From Chitinophagaceae bacterium (GTDB taxonomy: Bacteria > Bacteroidota > Bacteroidia > Chitinophagales > Chitinophagaceae), in assembly GCA_947380905.1 (NCBI GenBank), contig CANCSS010000001.1, positions 1 to 64,000 of the forward strand: a stretch of 64,000 nt of DNA, given 5' to 3'. This document shows, piece by piece, positions 27,120 through 35,546 of the stretch (position 1 is its first letter; every line of letters begins with the position of its first letter). The notes beneath the pieces were generated by a model. That model did no database searches, was not told the origin of the DNA, and saw nothing but the letters and a program-made list of their open reading frames with translations. Both the position numbers and the translations under genes were made by a program.

Positions 27120-28358
27120 TTAATCCACCATCCCCTCCATCAATCCACTATGGAACGTTTTCAGGCTCTCATCCTCAAATCTTCCAAAGTAGTTCTGGGT
27201 AGTTTTTAAATTGGAGTGGCCTAATGCTTCAGAAATATAGGCAAGTGGAGCATTGTTATTCTTTTGGATGGTAGCAAAACAGTGACGTGCAACATAGCTA
27301 GTTACTTTAAGGCTTAATCCTAATTCAAGTCCAACTCTAGTAAGTTTTTTATTTGTATTTCTAACAAAGGTCTTTATATGATCATACTCTTGCTGTGGGG
27401 TAAGACCGTGCTTTAAAATTGGAAATATATAATCATCCTTCTTTTTTGATTTATTTCCCCTATTGTTAATAATATATATCATATTCCCATCCAAAGGCAC
27501 CATTATGGGTAGGCTATTGTTCTTAGTGGTACGTTTAGTTTTTGCTCGTCTAAATTCAATAAACTCTCCTTTAATATTTTCATACTTCAATAAAGCAATA
27601 TCCTTAAAATTCATTCCATTACAAACAAAGCTAAATACCCAGTAATCCAATGCTATAGCATCTGAATCTCTTTTTGCAGTATAATTAATAATTTGTTTAA
27701 TCTCATCCTTTTTTAATGTACGGCTTATTTTTTGAGGAGCTGGGATGGAGTACTTTTTAAAAGGATATTTAGAGGCGTCAATTACTGCATTCTCTATTGC
27801 TATATTAAAAATAGTCCTAAGAGCTCTTAAATACATACCAACTGTTGTTAAAGACCTCCCTTTATCTGTCATCCATTTTTCATACCCTTTTAAAAAATCT
27901 GGAGTTATTTGAGAAACCTTTAAGTTTTTTTTGAAGGTTAACATAGAGGTTAAAGAATCTTGATAGGAACTAGCAGTGGATATTCTTCCCTCTTCTTTTA
28001 ATGCTTCAATATGATTCTGGTAAATTGAACTTATCTCATCATTTAATTGAATTCTTCTTGATCTCTTCTTATCTGCGTAGAAGATGTTTTCAAAATCGGC
28101 AAAAGTAAAAGGAACTATACTTTCTGCAATTTGGGCTTGCCTGTCCAACCAGGAAACTGTTTGACGTTTTAGTAACTTAGTTGACTCATCTCTTAGTCTA
28201 TTAGAAAGCAATCGGTCATATACTTCTTGTGTGGCCTTAAAGGGGGTCTTGTAGCGATTTTTTTGACGACCATAATAAACAGTTAGTTTAAGGGGATAGC
28301 TACCGTCTAAAAGCTTATAACGGGTATCAAAAAGGTAGGTTAATGTTGGCTTTTCCAT
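27120..28358 (-). CDS. Tyrosine integrase of the island
   Basis: A 412-residue protein from MEKPTLTY (28358). A longer frame to 28463 translates the 12-bp arm repeats as VVQIVVQI and is rejected. The order is an arm-binding domain (1-95), a SAM-like core-binding domain (100-200) and the catalytic domain (205-400) with ARHCFATI (Arg358), GHSN (His381) and nucleophile Tyr390 in TTQNYFGRF. It recombines attP with the 3' end of tRNA-Met. The usual first catalytic Arg of Bacteroidota integrases (xRGMxF) reads CNGMNFKDIALLK here, with Asn instead. It lies 188 bases from the tRNA core, with four arm-type repeats in between. Confidence 0.9.
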   Translation of the reverse strand: MEKPTLTYLFDTRYKLLDGSYPLKLTVYYGRQKNRYKTPFKATQEVYDRLLSNRLRDESTKLLKRQTVSWLDRQAQIAESIVPFTFADFENIFYADKKRSRRIQLNDEISSIYQNHIEALKEEGRISTASSYQDSLTSMLTFKKNLKVSQITPDFLKGYEKWMTDKGRSLTTVGMYLRALRTIFNIAIENAVIDASKYPFKKYSIPAPQKISRTLKKDEIKQIINYTAKRDSDAIALDYWVFSFVCNGMNFKDIALLKYENIKGEFIEFRRAKTKRTTKNNSLPIMVPLDGNMIYIINNRGNKSKKKDDYIFPILKHGLTPQQEYDHIKTFVRNTNKKLTRVGLELGLSLKVTSYVARHCFATIQKNNNAPLAYISEALGHSNLKTTQNYFGRFEDESLKTFHSGLMEGMVD

Positions 28359-28378
28359 AATAGTCAGGGGTCTTAAAA

Positions 28379-28432
28379 TTTGCACCACAATTTGCACCAC
28401 AAAACCAATTTGCACCACAATTTGCACCACAA
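28379..28432 (+). repeat. Two tandem pairs of a 12-bp motif (integrase arm sites, left side)
   Basis: TTTGCACCACAA occurs four times without mismatch: 28379-28390, 28391-28402, 28409-28420 and 28421-28432. They form two head-to-tail pairs separated by 6 bp, so each pair is offset by 30 bp. They lie just upstream of the integrase start and about 115 bp from the tRNA core. Short tandem repeats in this place are typical of arm-type sites bound by the N-terminal domain of tyrosine integrases. Confidence 0.7.
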
Positions 28433-28545
28433 AAATAGGGGAAAAAGTCCAAAAAAAAGCCATTTGTTATTCTTGGAAATAACACAATAAGCTGATTTAG
28501 TGCATTTTACATCATAATATTTTTTTTACCCTATTCAGGGGGTAT

Positions 28546-28592
28546 CCTGACTCATAATCAGGGGGTCCCAGGATCATGCCCTGGTGGGCCCA
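28546..28592 (+). other. 3' half of tRNA-Met(CAU): attachment site core
   Basis: The anticodon arm is CCTGA-CTCATAA-TCAGG with anticodon CAT (28553-28555). A five-base variable region GGGTC, a T arm CCAGG-ATCATGC-CCTGG and the 3' acceptor strand TGGGCCC plus discriminator A at 28592 follow. CCA is not encoded. The D arm and 5' acceptor strand are missing, so this cannot work as a tRNA. It is the fragment left when an element integrates into a tRNA 3' end. The T loop deviates from TTCxAAx, so it is free of selection or the element carries its own variant. Confidence 0.75.
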
Positions 28593-28613
28593 CAGCCGAA
28601 AGGCTACATTATC

Positions 28614-28650
28614 AAGGGTTTATGCTTTCAAAAGCGTAGACCCTTTTTAT
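28614..28650 (+). terminator. Rho-independent terminator downstream of the tRNA fragment
   Basis: AAGGGTTTATGCTTT pairs with AAAGCGTAGACCCTT over 15 positions with two G-U wobbles and a two-base loop, followed by TTTTAT. A small GNRA hairpin AGCC-GAAA-GGCT lies just upstream (28594-28605). Its place right after the tRNA 3' end suggests it is the native terminator of the tRNA-Met gene. Confidence 0.7.
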
Positions 28651-28671
28651 TTGGGGTACGTTTCTATAAAA

Positions 28672-28695
28672 TCTGCACCAAATTTTGCACCACAA
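28672..28695 (+). repeat. Third tandem pair of the 12-bp arm-type motif (right of the tRNA core)
   Basis: TTTGCACCACAA occurs exactly at 28684-28695 and a 3-mismatch copy lies directly before it at 28672-28683 (TCTGCACCAAAT), again as a head-to-tail pair with a 12-bp period. This is on the side of the tRNA fragment where chromosome is expected. Together with the four copies at 28379-28432 it makes the locus look like P arm, core, P' arm. Confidence 0.55.
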
Positions 28696-28742
28696 CTCTT
28701 TTCTTAAAACCCGCAGAAACCTTGGGAATCTTAATTTCTGGA

Positions 28743-28964
28743 ATGATCGTTGTTTTAGAAAATAAAACTTTTTTAGAATTACTTGCACATTGTAATTTAT
28801 TTAAAGTAGGTATTGCAAGAAGTGGCGCCTACAATAGTACCTTAACGCAATTTGGTTTCCAAAATGAAGAAAGTACTTTTTGGCAAACCAAGGAAAACGT
28901 ATTGCATTTTTTTTGGGAGCAAGGAAGATGGTTGGATACCTATTTAGAACACAAAGCATTTTAA
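28743..28964 (+). CDS. Small hypothetical protein
   Basis: A 73-residue protein from ATG 28743 (MIVVLENKTFLELLAH). The frame stays open back to 28584, but that part runs through the tRNA fragment, terminator and arm repeats and is not believed. It is helical, with a C-terminus WEQGRWLDTYLEHKAF and no known motif. The last 4 bases overlap the stop of the convergent alpha-glucuronidase gene. It is probably the first chromosomal gene beyond the island. Function unknown. Confidence 0.5.
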   Translation: MIVVLENKTFLELLAHCNLFKVGIARSGAYNSTLTQFGFQNEESTFWQTKENVLHFFWEQGRWLDTYLEHKAF

Positions 28965-31105
28965 TTACCAGGAGCAAAGGGGAATCTTAAGCTTTTATAA
29001 TATTCCAATGTTTTAGTAGGTTGAGGATACTTCGCAGGTATGCTCAATTTACTAAACGTTTGAAAATACAATAAGCAAGCATCTCTCCACCATTCTGCAT
29101 CTTTTACTTGGATGTGTAAAAACTGTTTCACCTGATTAAACTGTTCTGGATTAACATTTTTTTCTTGCAGGGCCCATTGCTGCTCATATTTCTTAATGCT
29201 ATCCACTCCTATATTGTATTTATAACAAAGTTCTTCCCACAAAGTATTTCCCGATTTCATTTTGTGTTGCCAGGAAACATGATGAAACCACAATAAATAT
29301 TTTTCATCACAAGTGTTACTGTCTAACCACATTTTAGAAACCGCATCATTGTATTGTGCAAGTGCATTGGTCCCATTTATTGTTCTATCAAAACCAATCC
29401 CATTGGTATCGGCTTTGTGATAATAGATTGGATTCCAATCTGGTCTACCTAAGGTATTCCCCCATGGCATAGGCCCATAATGATGCCCGTTATACATCAT
29501 ATGCGCTAGTCCAAGTGGTGTCATATAATTAACCAAGGTTTCGTGTGATTGTAACATTATATTTTGTGTGGTACGCACAAATTCTTTGTCATTGCTAAAT
29601 GTTTGCTCGATCCACTCTTTAGCAATGGTCTCAATACTTAAACTATAGTCCCAGGCCAATCGTCCAAATGCATACCAGTTGGCTTGTGCAAATGGATGAC
29701 TGGTCCAATTAATATCATTGCCAATATTACTTACGCCTGCCATAAGTGAGATTGAAAACTGATTGCCTTCTACTATTTTTGCAACTGTGGACCCTTTTCC
29801 ATTTTGATAGGTATCTGCATCTAATACTTCCTTAAACATAGGCGCTTCATACACTAAGTGGGTGCCTTGCCCTAAATATTCTTGCGTGATTTGAAACTCC
29901 ATTCCAACTGCTGTTTTTTTCATGGCTCCAAACAGAGGAGAAAAAGGTTCTCTTGGTTGAAAATCAATAGGTCCGTTTTTAACTTGTACAATTACATTGC
30001 TATTGAATTTTCCATCTAATGGTATAAATTCTTCATAGGCTTGTTTAAATCGATCCTTGGATTGTTGACTGTATACAAAAGCTCTCCAAATAATAAGACC
30101 ATGGTAGGGTGCAATGGCTTCTGAAAACATATTGGCACCATCGGCATGTGTTCGTTGATAATCCTGTGGACCAGGCTGGCCCTCACTATTGGCTTTTATT
30201 ACAAAACCACCAAAATCTGGAATGAGCGAATAAATTTCTTTTGTTTTTTGTTTCCACCAGGCCCTAACATTGCTGTCTAAAGGATCGGCTGTTTTTAATC
30301 CTCCAATTTCCATAGGCGCGCTAAACCTGGCAGATAAGTATACTTTTATTCCGTAAGGTCTGAATACATTTGCGAGCGCTGCTACTTTTTCTAAAAATTG
30401 TTTGGTTAAAATAGTGGCATTGCCATTGACATTGTTAACAAGTGTGCCATTAATCCCTATAGAAGCATTTGCTCTTGCATAATCCACATATCTTTTATCT
30501 ATATAGTCTGGTAATTTATGCCAGTCCCAAATAGAAAATCCTGCATAACCTCTTTCAACTGTTCTATTTAAGTTATCCCAATGATTTAGCATTCTAAATT
30601 TAATCTTAGGAGAGGAGACTATATTTAATGAAGCGATATTTTGAGCTGTCTGCAATAATCGAATAAAATTAAATACGCCATATAAAATTCCTAGATCTGT
30701 ATTAGCGGTAATAATTGTACAATTGGCCCCTTTGATATTTTGACTGCTAATAATAAAACCATCAGTATTAATCTGAGCAAGTTCCTTAATGTCAAGACCA
30801 GCGATAATTTTATTGGATGAGGGCGTTCCTATTAGAAGTGAATTGTTTTCTATGCCTTCGTTTTTCCATTTTATATTACTACCTAGCAACCCCTTTATAG
30901 CAAATGCTAATTCTTCTTTTGCTTTTTGAATGGTGGCAGAATTTCCACTGATTGAAACTGATTTAAGTTTGCTTTGGTAGGCTGAAATTAATTTTATATC
31001 CTTAAATTTTTCATATTTAAGCCATAAGTCATATCCATTGTTTGCAGAAGTTGACAAGCTAATTGCAATAAAAAATAATAACACACTTATTTTTTTGATA
31101 TACAT
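28961..31105 (-). CDS. Alpha-glucuronidase, GH67 family, exported
   Basis: A 714-residue protein from MYIKKISVLLFF (31105), chosen because it yields a signal peptide ending near STSAN; the frame also offers ATG 31138. GH67 hallmarks are FRMLNHWDNLNRTVERGYAG near 170-189, KANSEGQPGP with Glu308, and YQRTHADGANMF. The length is usual for the family. The enzyme removes (4-O-methyl)glucuronic acid from the non-reducing end of xylo-oligosaccharides. A signal peptide places it in the periplasm. It follows the CE15-like esterase gene after about 40 bases and probably shares its transcript. The family call is highly certain. Confidence 0.93.
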   Translation of the reverse strand: MYIKKISVLLFFIAISLSTSANNGYDLWLKYEKFKDIKLISAYQSKLKSVSISGNSATIQKAKEELAFAIKGLLGSNIKWKNEGIENNSLLIGTPSSNKIIAGLDIKELAQINTDGFIISSQNIKGANCTIITANTDLGILYGVFNFIRLLQTAQNIASLNIVSSPKIKFRMLNHWDNLNRTVERGYAGFSIWDWHKLPDYIDKRYVDYARANASIGINGTLVNNVNGNATILTKQFLEKVAALANVFRPYGIKVYLSARFSAPMEIGGLKTADPLDSNVRAWWKQKTKEIYSLIPDFGGFVIKANSEGQPGPQDYQRTHADGANMFSEAIAPYHGLIIWRAFVYSQQSKDRFKQAYEEFIPLDGKFNSNVIVQVKNGPIDFQPREPFSPLFGAMKKTAVGMEFQITQEYLGQGTHLVYEAPMFKEVLDADTYQNGKGSTVAKIVEGNQFSISLMAGVSNIGNDINWTSHPFAQANWYAFGRLAWDYSLSIETIAKEWIEQTFSNDKEFVRTTQNIMLQSHETLVNYMTPLGLAHMMYNGHHYGPMPWGNTLGRPDWNPIYYHKADTNGIGFDRTINGTNALAQYNDAVSKMWLDSNTCDEKYLLWFHHVSWQHKMKSGNTLWEELCYKYNIGVDSIKKYEQQWALQEKNVNPEQFNQVKQFLHIQVKDAEWWRDACLLYFQTFSKLSIPAKYPQPTKTLEYYKSLRFPFAPGN

Positions 31106-31144
31106 AAATTTAATCGTTGCTTCTGATGCCATTTGCATAATTTT

Positions 31145-32542
31145 TTATTTAAAATATTTTTGAGCATAATCTAAAAAGAATGGCCAGTTAGGAGTAGGCG
31201 TATGTCCAGATGTATGCTGCCTAAAGGCAATTTCACCAGTGAAAAAACCAGTTTCGACAGCTGGAAATTCAGTTGACCCTAGATCCTTTTGACCTAATAA
31301 TTTATAGACTGGGCCTGCATTAACTGCTGCTAAAAACATTCCCTTCACATCTACCCATCCATCCCCCTTTTCGCCTGCACTAATAAATATGGGCCTTGGA
31401 GCACATAAGCCAATTAGTTCGTGTGCATCTACAGGTAAATCATTCCAAGTAAGTGTACTTGCGTATTTAATAAAATTACCTGCCATCCAATGATATTCTC
31501 CAGAACTAGCTACATTTTCTACTATCTCCCCAGCATTACGACGGTGTAATTTTGCACCCCCTTCGCCCGATGAACTTATAAAACCAATAGCGAATCTTGT
31601 ATCATACGCCATGGTAACTAAGGCCGCTTTTCCATAACGGGAATGGCCTTCAATGGCAACTTTTTTAGCATCTATTGCTGGATCTGTTTCAAAATAATCA
31701 AGTGCTTTGCTTGCACCCCAGGCCCAAGCCCTTAGCGATCCCCAGTCGTCTGGTTTTCTGTTTGCTCCCTTATTCATTAATCCTATAATTCCTTGTCTTA
31801 AACCAGCTCCATTGTCTGCTTGAATAGAAACTGGTATAATTATAGCAAACCCCCAACCTCTATTGATTACCTGTTGTTGCCAACTTATTTCTGGCTTAGC
31901 ATTTGGATTGGGATTCATCATTGGCATTCTCATGCCCGGAGGAAATACAAAACCAAATTCCATAATAATAGGTACCGGTTTTGAAGAAGCCGCAGGAACA
32001 GTAACATTTAACTGAATATCAACTTTAATGGAAGGATAAGAACTATTGTCTACATGCCCAATTAATTTTTTGGCAATCACTTCAACGCCTTCCATTTTTT
32101 CATATGTTGTACTCAATACTTCCCAATTAATATTTGGTAATTTACTTGGCATACGGCCGTAAATTTCACGATCAAAATCCTCTACAATTTCTCCTCTTCT
32201 TTGTGTTAACCATGCCTTTTTAGAATTCACTTCTTTCCCATTTTTTAGTAGCAATGGATTAGGTAAATTAGGATATGGATTTGCTATTGCCTCATCATAA
32301 TTCGCCGCATTGGGCGCCTTAGGATTATTGCCATTGGCCCCTGGACGAACTGCTTTTATGTTTAACTGCTGAAGTATATTTTGATAGTCTATTTCTGTAG
32401 CCATCTTAATACTATCAGCTATTTCTTTTCTTCTAATGCTGTCTTGAATTCTAGTAGGGCTAGCATTTTGGGCAAAGGAAAAGGTGACTAAGAAAAAAAG
32501 TAACGCCACTAACGTGTAAAAATGAACTAATTTTTTTTGCAT
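31145..32542 (-). CDS. CE15-like glucuronoyl esterase, exported
   Basis: A 465-residue protein with a signal peptide (LVALLFFLVTFSFAQ, 1-25). It is an alpha/beta hydrolase with the nucleophile motif EGHSRYGKAAL near 296-306, the SSGEGGAKLHRR segment carrying a glutamate, and a catalytic-His region RQHTSGHTPTPNW near 444-456. This pattern belongs to carbohydrate esterase family 15, which cleaves the ester between lignin alcohols and 4-O-methylglucuronic acid on xylan. Placement directly upstream of a GH67 alpha-glucuronidase supports that role. Residues 30-100 are a long N-terminal extension, and the Met/Pro/Asn-rich PPGMRMPMMNPNPNAKP insert is odd. Confidence 0.88.
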   Translation of the reverse strand: MQKKLVHFYTLVALLFFLVTFSFAQNASPTRIQDSIRRKEIADSIKMATEIDYQNILQQLNIKAVRPGANGNNPKAPNAANYDEAIANPYPNLPNPLLLKNGKEVNSKKAWLTQRRGEIVEDFDREIYGRMPSKLPNINWEVLSTTYEKMEGVEVIAKKLIGHVDNSSYPSIKVDIQLNVTVPAASSKPVPIIMEFGFVFPPGMRMPMMNPNPNAKPEISWQQQVINRGWGFAIIIPVSIQADNGAGLRQGIIGLMNKGANRKPDDWGSLRAWAWGASKALDYFETDPAIDAKKVAIEGHSRYGKAALVTMAYDTRFAIGFISSSGEGGAKLHRRNAGEIVENVASSGEYHWMAGNFIKYASTLTWNDLPVDAHELIGLCAPRPIFISAGEKGDGWVDVKGMFLAAVNAGPVYKLLGQKDLGSTEFPAVETGFFTGEIAFRQHTSGHTPTPNWPFFLDYAQKYFK

Positions 32543-32637
32543 ATTATTGCTCTAATTTAATACTTAACATTCACTATTAGATAAAAGTGAACGTTAATTC
32601 AAATAATAATAACGCTATACTTAATAATAGCCCCCTA

Positions 32638-33348
32638 TCATTTAAAATATTCCATAATTTCATCGGCTATTAAACGATGGCCCTTCTCATTTGGATGATT
32701 CACTTGAGACATATAATTGACTAAATCAAAACCTTCCTTAGTTTTATTTTTAAAAAGTTGGTAAGTATCAATTAACCCCACATTAAAATATTTTGATAAC
32801 GCTCTTATTTGAGCTGCGTGTTGGTCAAGAATAGTTTGATCATCCTTAATATCAACCGTTTGATCTGGGCTGGGCGTTAATAAAATTACTTTAATATTTT
32901 TATCTATAGCCGCAAGTATCATTTTTTCCCATGCATTTTTTGCGCGTGCTAATCCAATCACTCTATCATTTAAGGCATAATCAATAAATACCACATCTGG
33001 TTTATGAATTAGCACTTCTGACTCAAATCGTTTTTCACCACTTTCTGAATTTTCACCTCCAATTGAAGTATTGATGATATTTACTACCGTAAATGGATAT
33101 TGTGATTTGATTTGATCTAAAACAAGATATGGATAAGATGCAAGTGTGTTAACTATTGGCGTTTTAAAATAGCCTGCTGGAACTGAATGGCCATGAAACA
33201 CTAAATTGATGGTTCTATTTTTTGGCCATGCTAGCTTCATTTCTACTTTAATTTTTTCCAAATAAAATTCTTTGGAAGCAAGATCTTGGCTATAAATACT
33301 TTTGCTTGAAAGTAAAATAAATACAAGTAGTGAGGTTTTTATATTCAT
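32638..33348 (-). CDS. SGNH/GDSL-family esterase, exported
   Basis: A 236-residue protein with a short signal peptide (SLLVFILLSSKSIYSQ). SGNH blocks: FHGHSVPAGYF (block I, nucleophile Ser), the Gly in TSIGGENSES (block II), YALNDRV (block III, Asn) and VNHPNEKGHRLIAD (block V, Asp/His). Such enzymes release acetyl or other acyl groups. It is the first gene of a minus-strand set with the CE15-like and GH67 enzymes, so xylan deacetylation is a sensible guess. About 95 bases separate it from the CE15-like gene. The substrate is inferred from context. Confidence 0.8.
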   Translation of the reverse strand: MNIKTSLLVFILLSSKSIYSQDLASKEFYLEKIKVEMKLAWPKNRTINLVFHGHSVPAGYFKTPIVNTLASYPYLVLDQIKSQYPFTVVNIINTSIGGENSESGEKRFESEVLIHKPDVVFIDYALNDRVIGLARAKNAWEKMILAAIDKNIKVILLTPSPDQTVDIKDDQTILDQHAAQIRALSKYFNVGLIDTYQLFKNKTKEGFDLVNYMSQVNHPNEKGHRLIADEIMEYFK

Positions 33349-33492
33349 TCTTTAAAGTTGATGGCGTTGTGTATTTTAAAATTAAGCTTTCTGTTTCACA
33401 TTTGATCTTGGACTGTTAATTATTGATTGTCAATGTATTAAAAAATCAGTCCTGCTACTGGTTTTTTTATTACTTTGAGTAAAAGTATTCCA

Positions 33493-34629
33493 ATGAAAAA
33501 GTATATTCAATTGATAGCAGGTATCATTATGATATTGCCTTTTCATGGCTTGGCACAGCAAAAATTTAGACCACAATTAATTGCAGCCGAAAGTGCAGAA
33601 TCGGTGGGCATATTGGATGTAAACAACGATCATTTTTTAGATATTGTTTCTGGTAGTTATTGGTATGAAGGGCCAGGGTTTTTAAAAAGGCACTTCATTG
33701 GTCAGGGTGTTCGAGTGGGTGAATATTTTGATGATTTTTCAACCATACCAATGGATGTAAACGGCGATGGTAAAATGGATTTTATCACGGGCGGATGGTT
33801 TGGTAAAACTTTACGTTGGCAGGAAAATCCAGGAAACGACGGAGAATGGAAAATGCATACTATCGCAGCAACTGGAAACATAGAATGTACAAGGGCCTGG
33901 GATGTAGATGGAGATGGGTTTAATGAAATTGTACCCAACACGCCAGGGAGTCCTTTAATTTATTATTCACTCAAAAGAGATAAAAATAATAAAGCTACGG
34001 GAGAATTTGTGGCAACAAAAGTAGCAGAAAAGCATGGACATGGTTTGGGATTTGGTGATATCAATGGTGATGGACGTGGAGATTTTATTGTTTCCAATGG
34101 TTGGCTAGAAGCCCCAAAAGAAAAATCAAATCAACCTTGGATATTACACCATGATTTTATTTTAAATGAAGATGGCAGTGTTCCTATTATTGTAGCAGAT
34201 GTGAACCAAGATGGACTCAATGATTTAATAGTGGGTCATGGTCACTCCTATGGGCTTGATTGGTATGAGCAAAAAAAAGCAGGAGGCCAGATTACATTTA
34301 TAAAACATGCCATTGATACTTTACACTCGCAATACCATACCATGGAATGGGCAGATGTGGACAAAGATGGTAAAATGGAATTGATTACCGGTAAGCGTTA
34401 TCGCGCACACAATGATAACGACCCGGGCAGCAATGACCCCATTGAACTTTGTTATTTTAAATGGAATGGAAAATCTTTTACAAAAAATATAATTAGCCAT
34501 GGCCCTTTTGGTAAAGGCAAAGGCACTGGCATCTTTTTTTCGATTGCAGATTTACACAACACAGGAAGAAAGGACATAATTGTGGCAGGAAAAGATGGGC
34601 TCTATATATTTTATAATGAAGGAAGGTAA
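33493..34629 (+). CDS. Secreted FG-GAP/VCBS-repeat propeller protein
   Basis: A 378-residue protein from ATG 33493 (MKKYIQLIAGIIMILPFHGLAQQ), which gives a proper signal peptide; the frame also has a TTG six codons earlier. The mature part holds calcium-loop repeats of the form D-[VI]-[ND]-x-D-[GK] (LDVNNDHFLDIV, MDVNGDGKMDFI, WDVDGDGFNEIV, GDINGDGRGDFI, ADVNQDGLNDLI, ADVDKDGKMELI), as in FG-GAP/VCBS beta propellers. It is exported and probably binds a polysaccharide or partner protein. It is divergent from the esterase gene; about 140 bases between them hold both promoters. Confidence 0.85.
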   Translation: MKKYIQLIAGIIMILPFHGLAQQKFRPQLIAAESAESVGILDVNNDHFLDIVSGSYWYEGPGFLKRHFIGQGVRVGEYFDDFSTIPMDVNGDGKMDFITGGWFGKTLRWQENPGNDGEWKMHTIAATGNIECTRAWDVDGDGFNEIVPNTPGSPLIYYSLKRDKNNKATGEFVATKVAEKHGHGLGFGDINGDGRGDFIVSNGWLEAPKEKSNQPWILHHDFILNEDGSVPIIVADVNQDGLNDLIVGHGHSYGLDWYEQKKAGGQITFIKHAIDTLHSQYHTMEWADVDKDGKMELITGKRYRAHNDNDPGSNDPIELCYFKWNGKSFTKNIISHGPFGKGKGTGIFFSIADLHNTGRKDIIVAGKDGLYIFYNEGR

Positions 34630-34764
34630 AATGGGCCTTAAGCCACTGTAGGAGCAACTATTGTCTTGGTAGTCCAGTAGTCCATAAATAAAGCCGTCTA
34701 TCTAATATTTTAATAAAAAATGCTATTTAAATGCCTATTTTTATAGTCTTAAAAAAAATAATTT

Positions 34765-35466
34765 ATGAAAAAAGTTTTATTGTCCCTTACGATAGTAGTA
34801 GCAGCCTTTTTTACGGCGAATGCACAGAGTGCAGATGAAGTAATTGCAAAGTATATCACCGAAATAGGTGGTGCAGAAAAATGGTCTAAAGTACAATCCA
34901 TAAAAATGGAAGGACAAATTGAAGTGCAAGGAATTAAAATTCCTTATACCATGCAAGGTGTTCAAATGAAAGGGGTACGATTAGATGCAGAATTCCAAGG
35001 AAATAAAATTATTGATATTACCACTCCAACCAAAGGATGGGCTCAAAATCCATTGGCAGGTAAAGCAAAGCTTAGTCCTATTTCAGAAGATGAATTAAAA
35101 CAAAAATTAGATGATTTAGACGTTCAAGACTCATTTATTGATTACAAAGCAAAAGGTTCTGTAATAGAATTTTTAGGCAAAGATGAAGAAGATGGAAACG
35201 AGTATTTCAAAATTAAAATGACTACCAAAAACAACAACGAAAAAACCTATTTTTTTGATACCAAAACTTATTTGGTATATAAAGTAGAGTCTATTGTAAA
35301 ACAACAAGGTCAAGAAATTAAGTCTGCTACCAAATTATTAGACTACCAAACCATAGAATACGGAATAAAAATTCCTTTCAAACAAGATCAAGGTCAAATG
35401 ATGATGGTTAGTAAAAAAATTACCATCAACCCAACCATCGACGAAAATATTTTCAACGGAAACTAA
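34765..35466 (+). CDS. Exported LolA-like outer-membrane lipoprotein-sorting family protein
   Basis: A 233-residue protein with a signal peptide (MKKVLLSLTIVVAAFFTANAQ). The mature part is strand-rich: GGAEKWSKVQSIKMEGQIEV, then TPTKGWAQNP, YFFDTKTYLVYKVES and FKQDQGQMMMVSKKITINPTIDENIF. This is the half-barrel pattern of Bacteroidota LolA/LolB-like proteins that bind acyl chains. It is not the housekeeping LolA, whose family is shorter; the role is probably periplasmic lipid or sugar-conjugate binding. It is followed after 14 bases by a terminator hairpin, so it is a single-gene transcript or the end of one. Confidence 0.65.
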   Translation: MKKVLLSLTIVVAAFFTANAQSADEVIAKYITEIGGAEKWSKVQSIKMEGQIEVQGIKIPYTMQGVQMKGVRLDAEFQGNKIIDITTPTKGWAQNPLAGKAKLSPISEDELKQKLDDLDVQDSFIDYKAKGSVIEFLGKDEEDGNEYFKIKMTTKNNNEKTYFFDTKTYLVYKVESIVKQQGQEIKSATKLLDYQTIEYGIKIPFKQDQGQMMMVSKKITINPTIDENIFNGN

Positions 35467-35480
35467 TATTCAAACTTAAA

Positions 35481-35530
35481 AAAAACTACTATTATTCGCT
35501 ACATCCAGCAGCGTGGATAGTAGTTTTTTT
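35481..35530 (+). terminator. Terminator hairpin after the LolA-like gene
   Basis: AAAACTACTAT and ATAGTAGTTTT form the outer stem and CGCT/AGCG an inner stem around a 9-base loop, followed by a T-run. It is symmetric enough to work in both directions and sits between the 34765 gene and the 35547 gene. Confidence 0.7.
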
Positions 35531-35546
35531 TATCTCAATTTTTTTT

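Larger units (their letters stand above)
1..28592. mobile_element. Integrated genomic island (right part; left end outside the window)
   Basis: A tyrosine integrase (27120-28358, minus) sits next to the 3' half of a tRNA-Met gene (28546-28592). This is the usual right boundary (attR type) of an element integrated into a tRNA gene. To the left lie about 28 kb of AT-rich cargo of the accessory kind: small unknown genes, a DarT/macro-domain operon, an SF1 helicase, a VWA cassette, an HNH endonuclease and giant repeat proteins. To the right the content changes to ordinary carbohydrate metabolism. No conjugation, replication or phage structural genes are visible, so the element could be an integrative island, a mobilizable element or a degraded ICE. 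The intact tRNA-Met copy expected at the left end is not in the window. Confidence 0.6.

Noticed and set aside
28359-28463. N-terminal extension of the integrase
   Set aside because: It translates the 12-bp arm repeats as VVQIVVQI copies; the family start is MEKPTLTY at 28358.
1-28592. Prophage
   Set aside because: No capsid, portal, terminase, tail or lysis genes are recognisable in the 28.6 kb; only an integrase and cargo.
28584-28742. N-terminal extension of the 73-residue gene
   Set aside because: It runs through the tRNA 3' end, a terminator and arm repeats; the ATG at 28743 is more credible.
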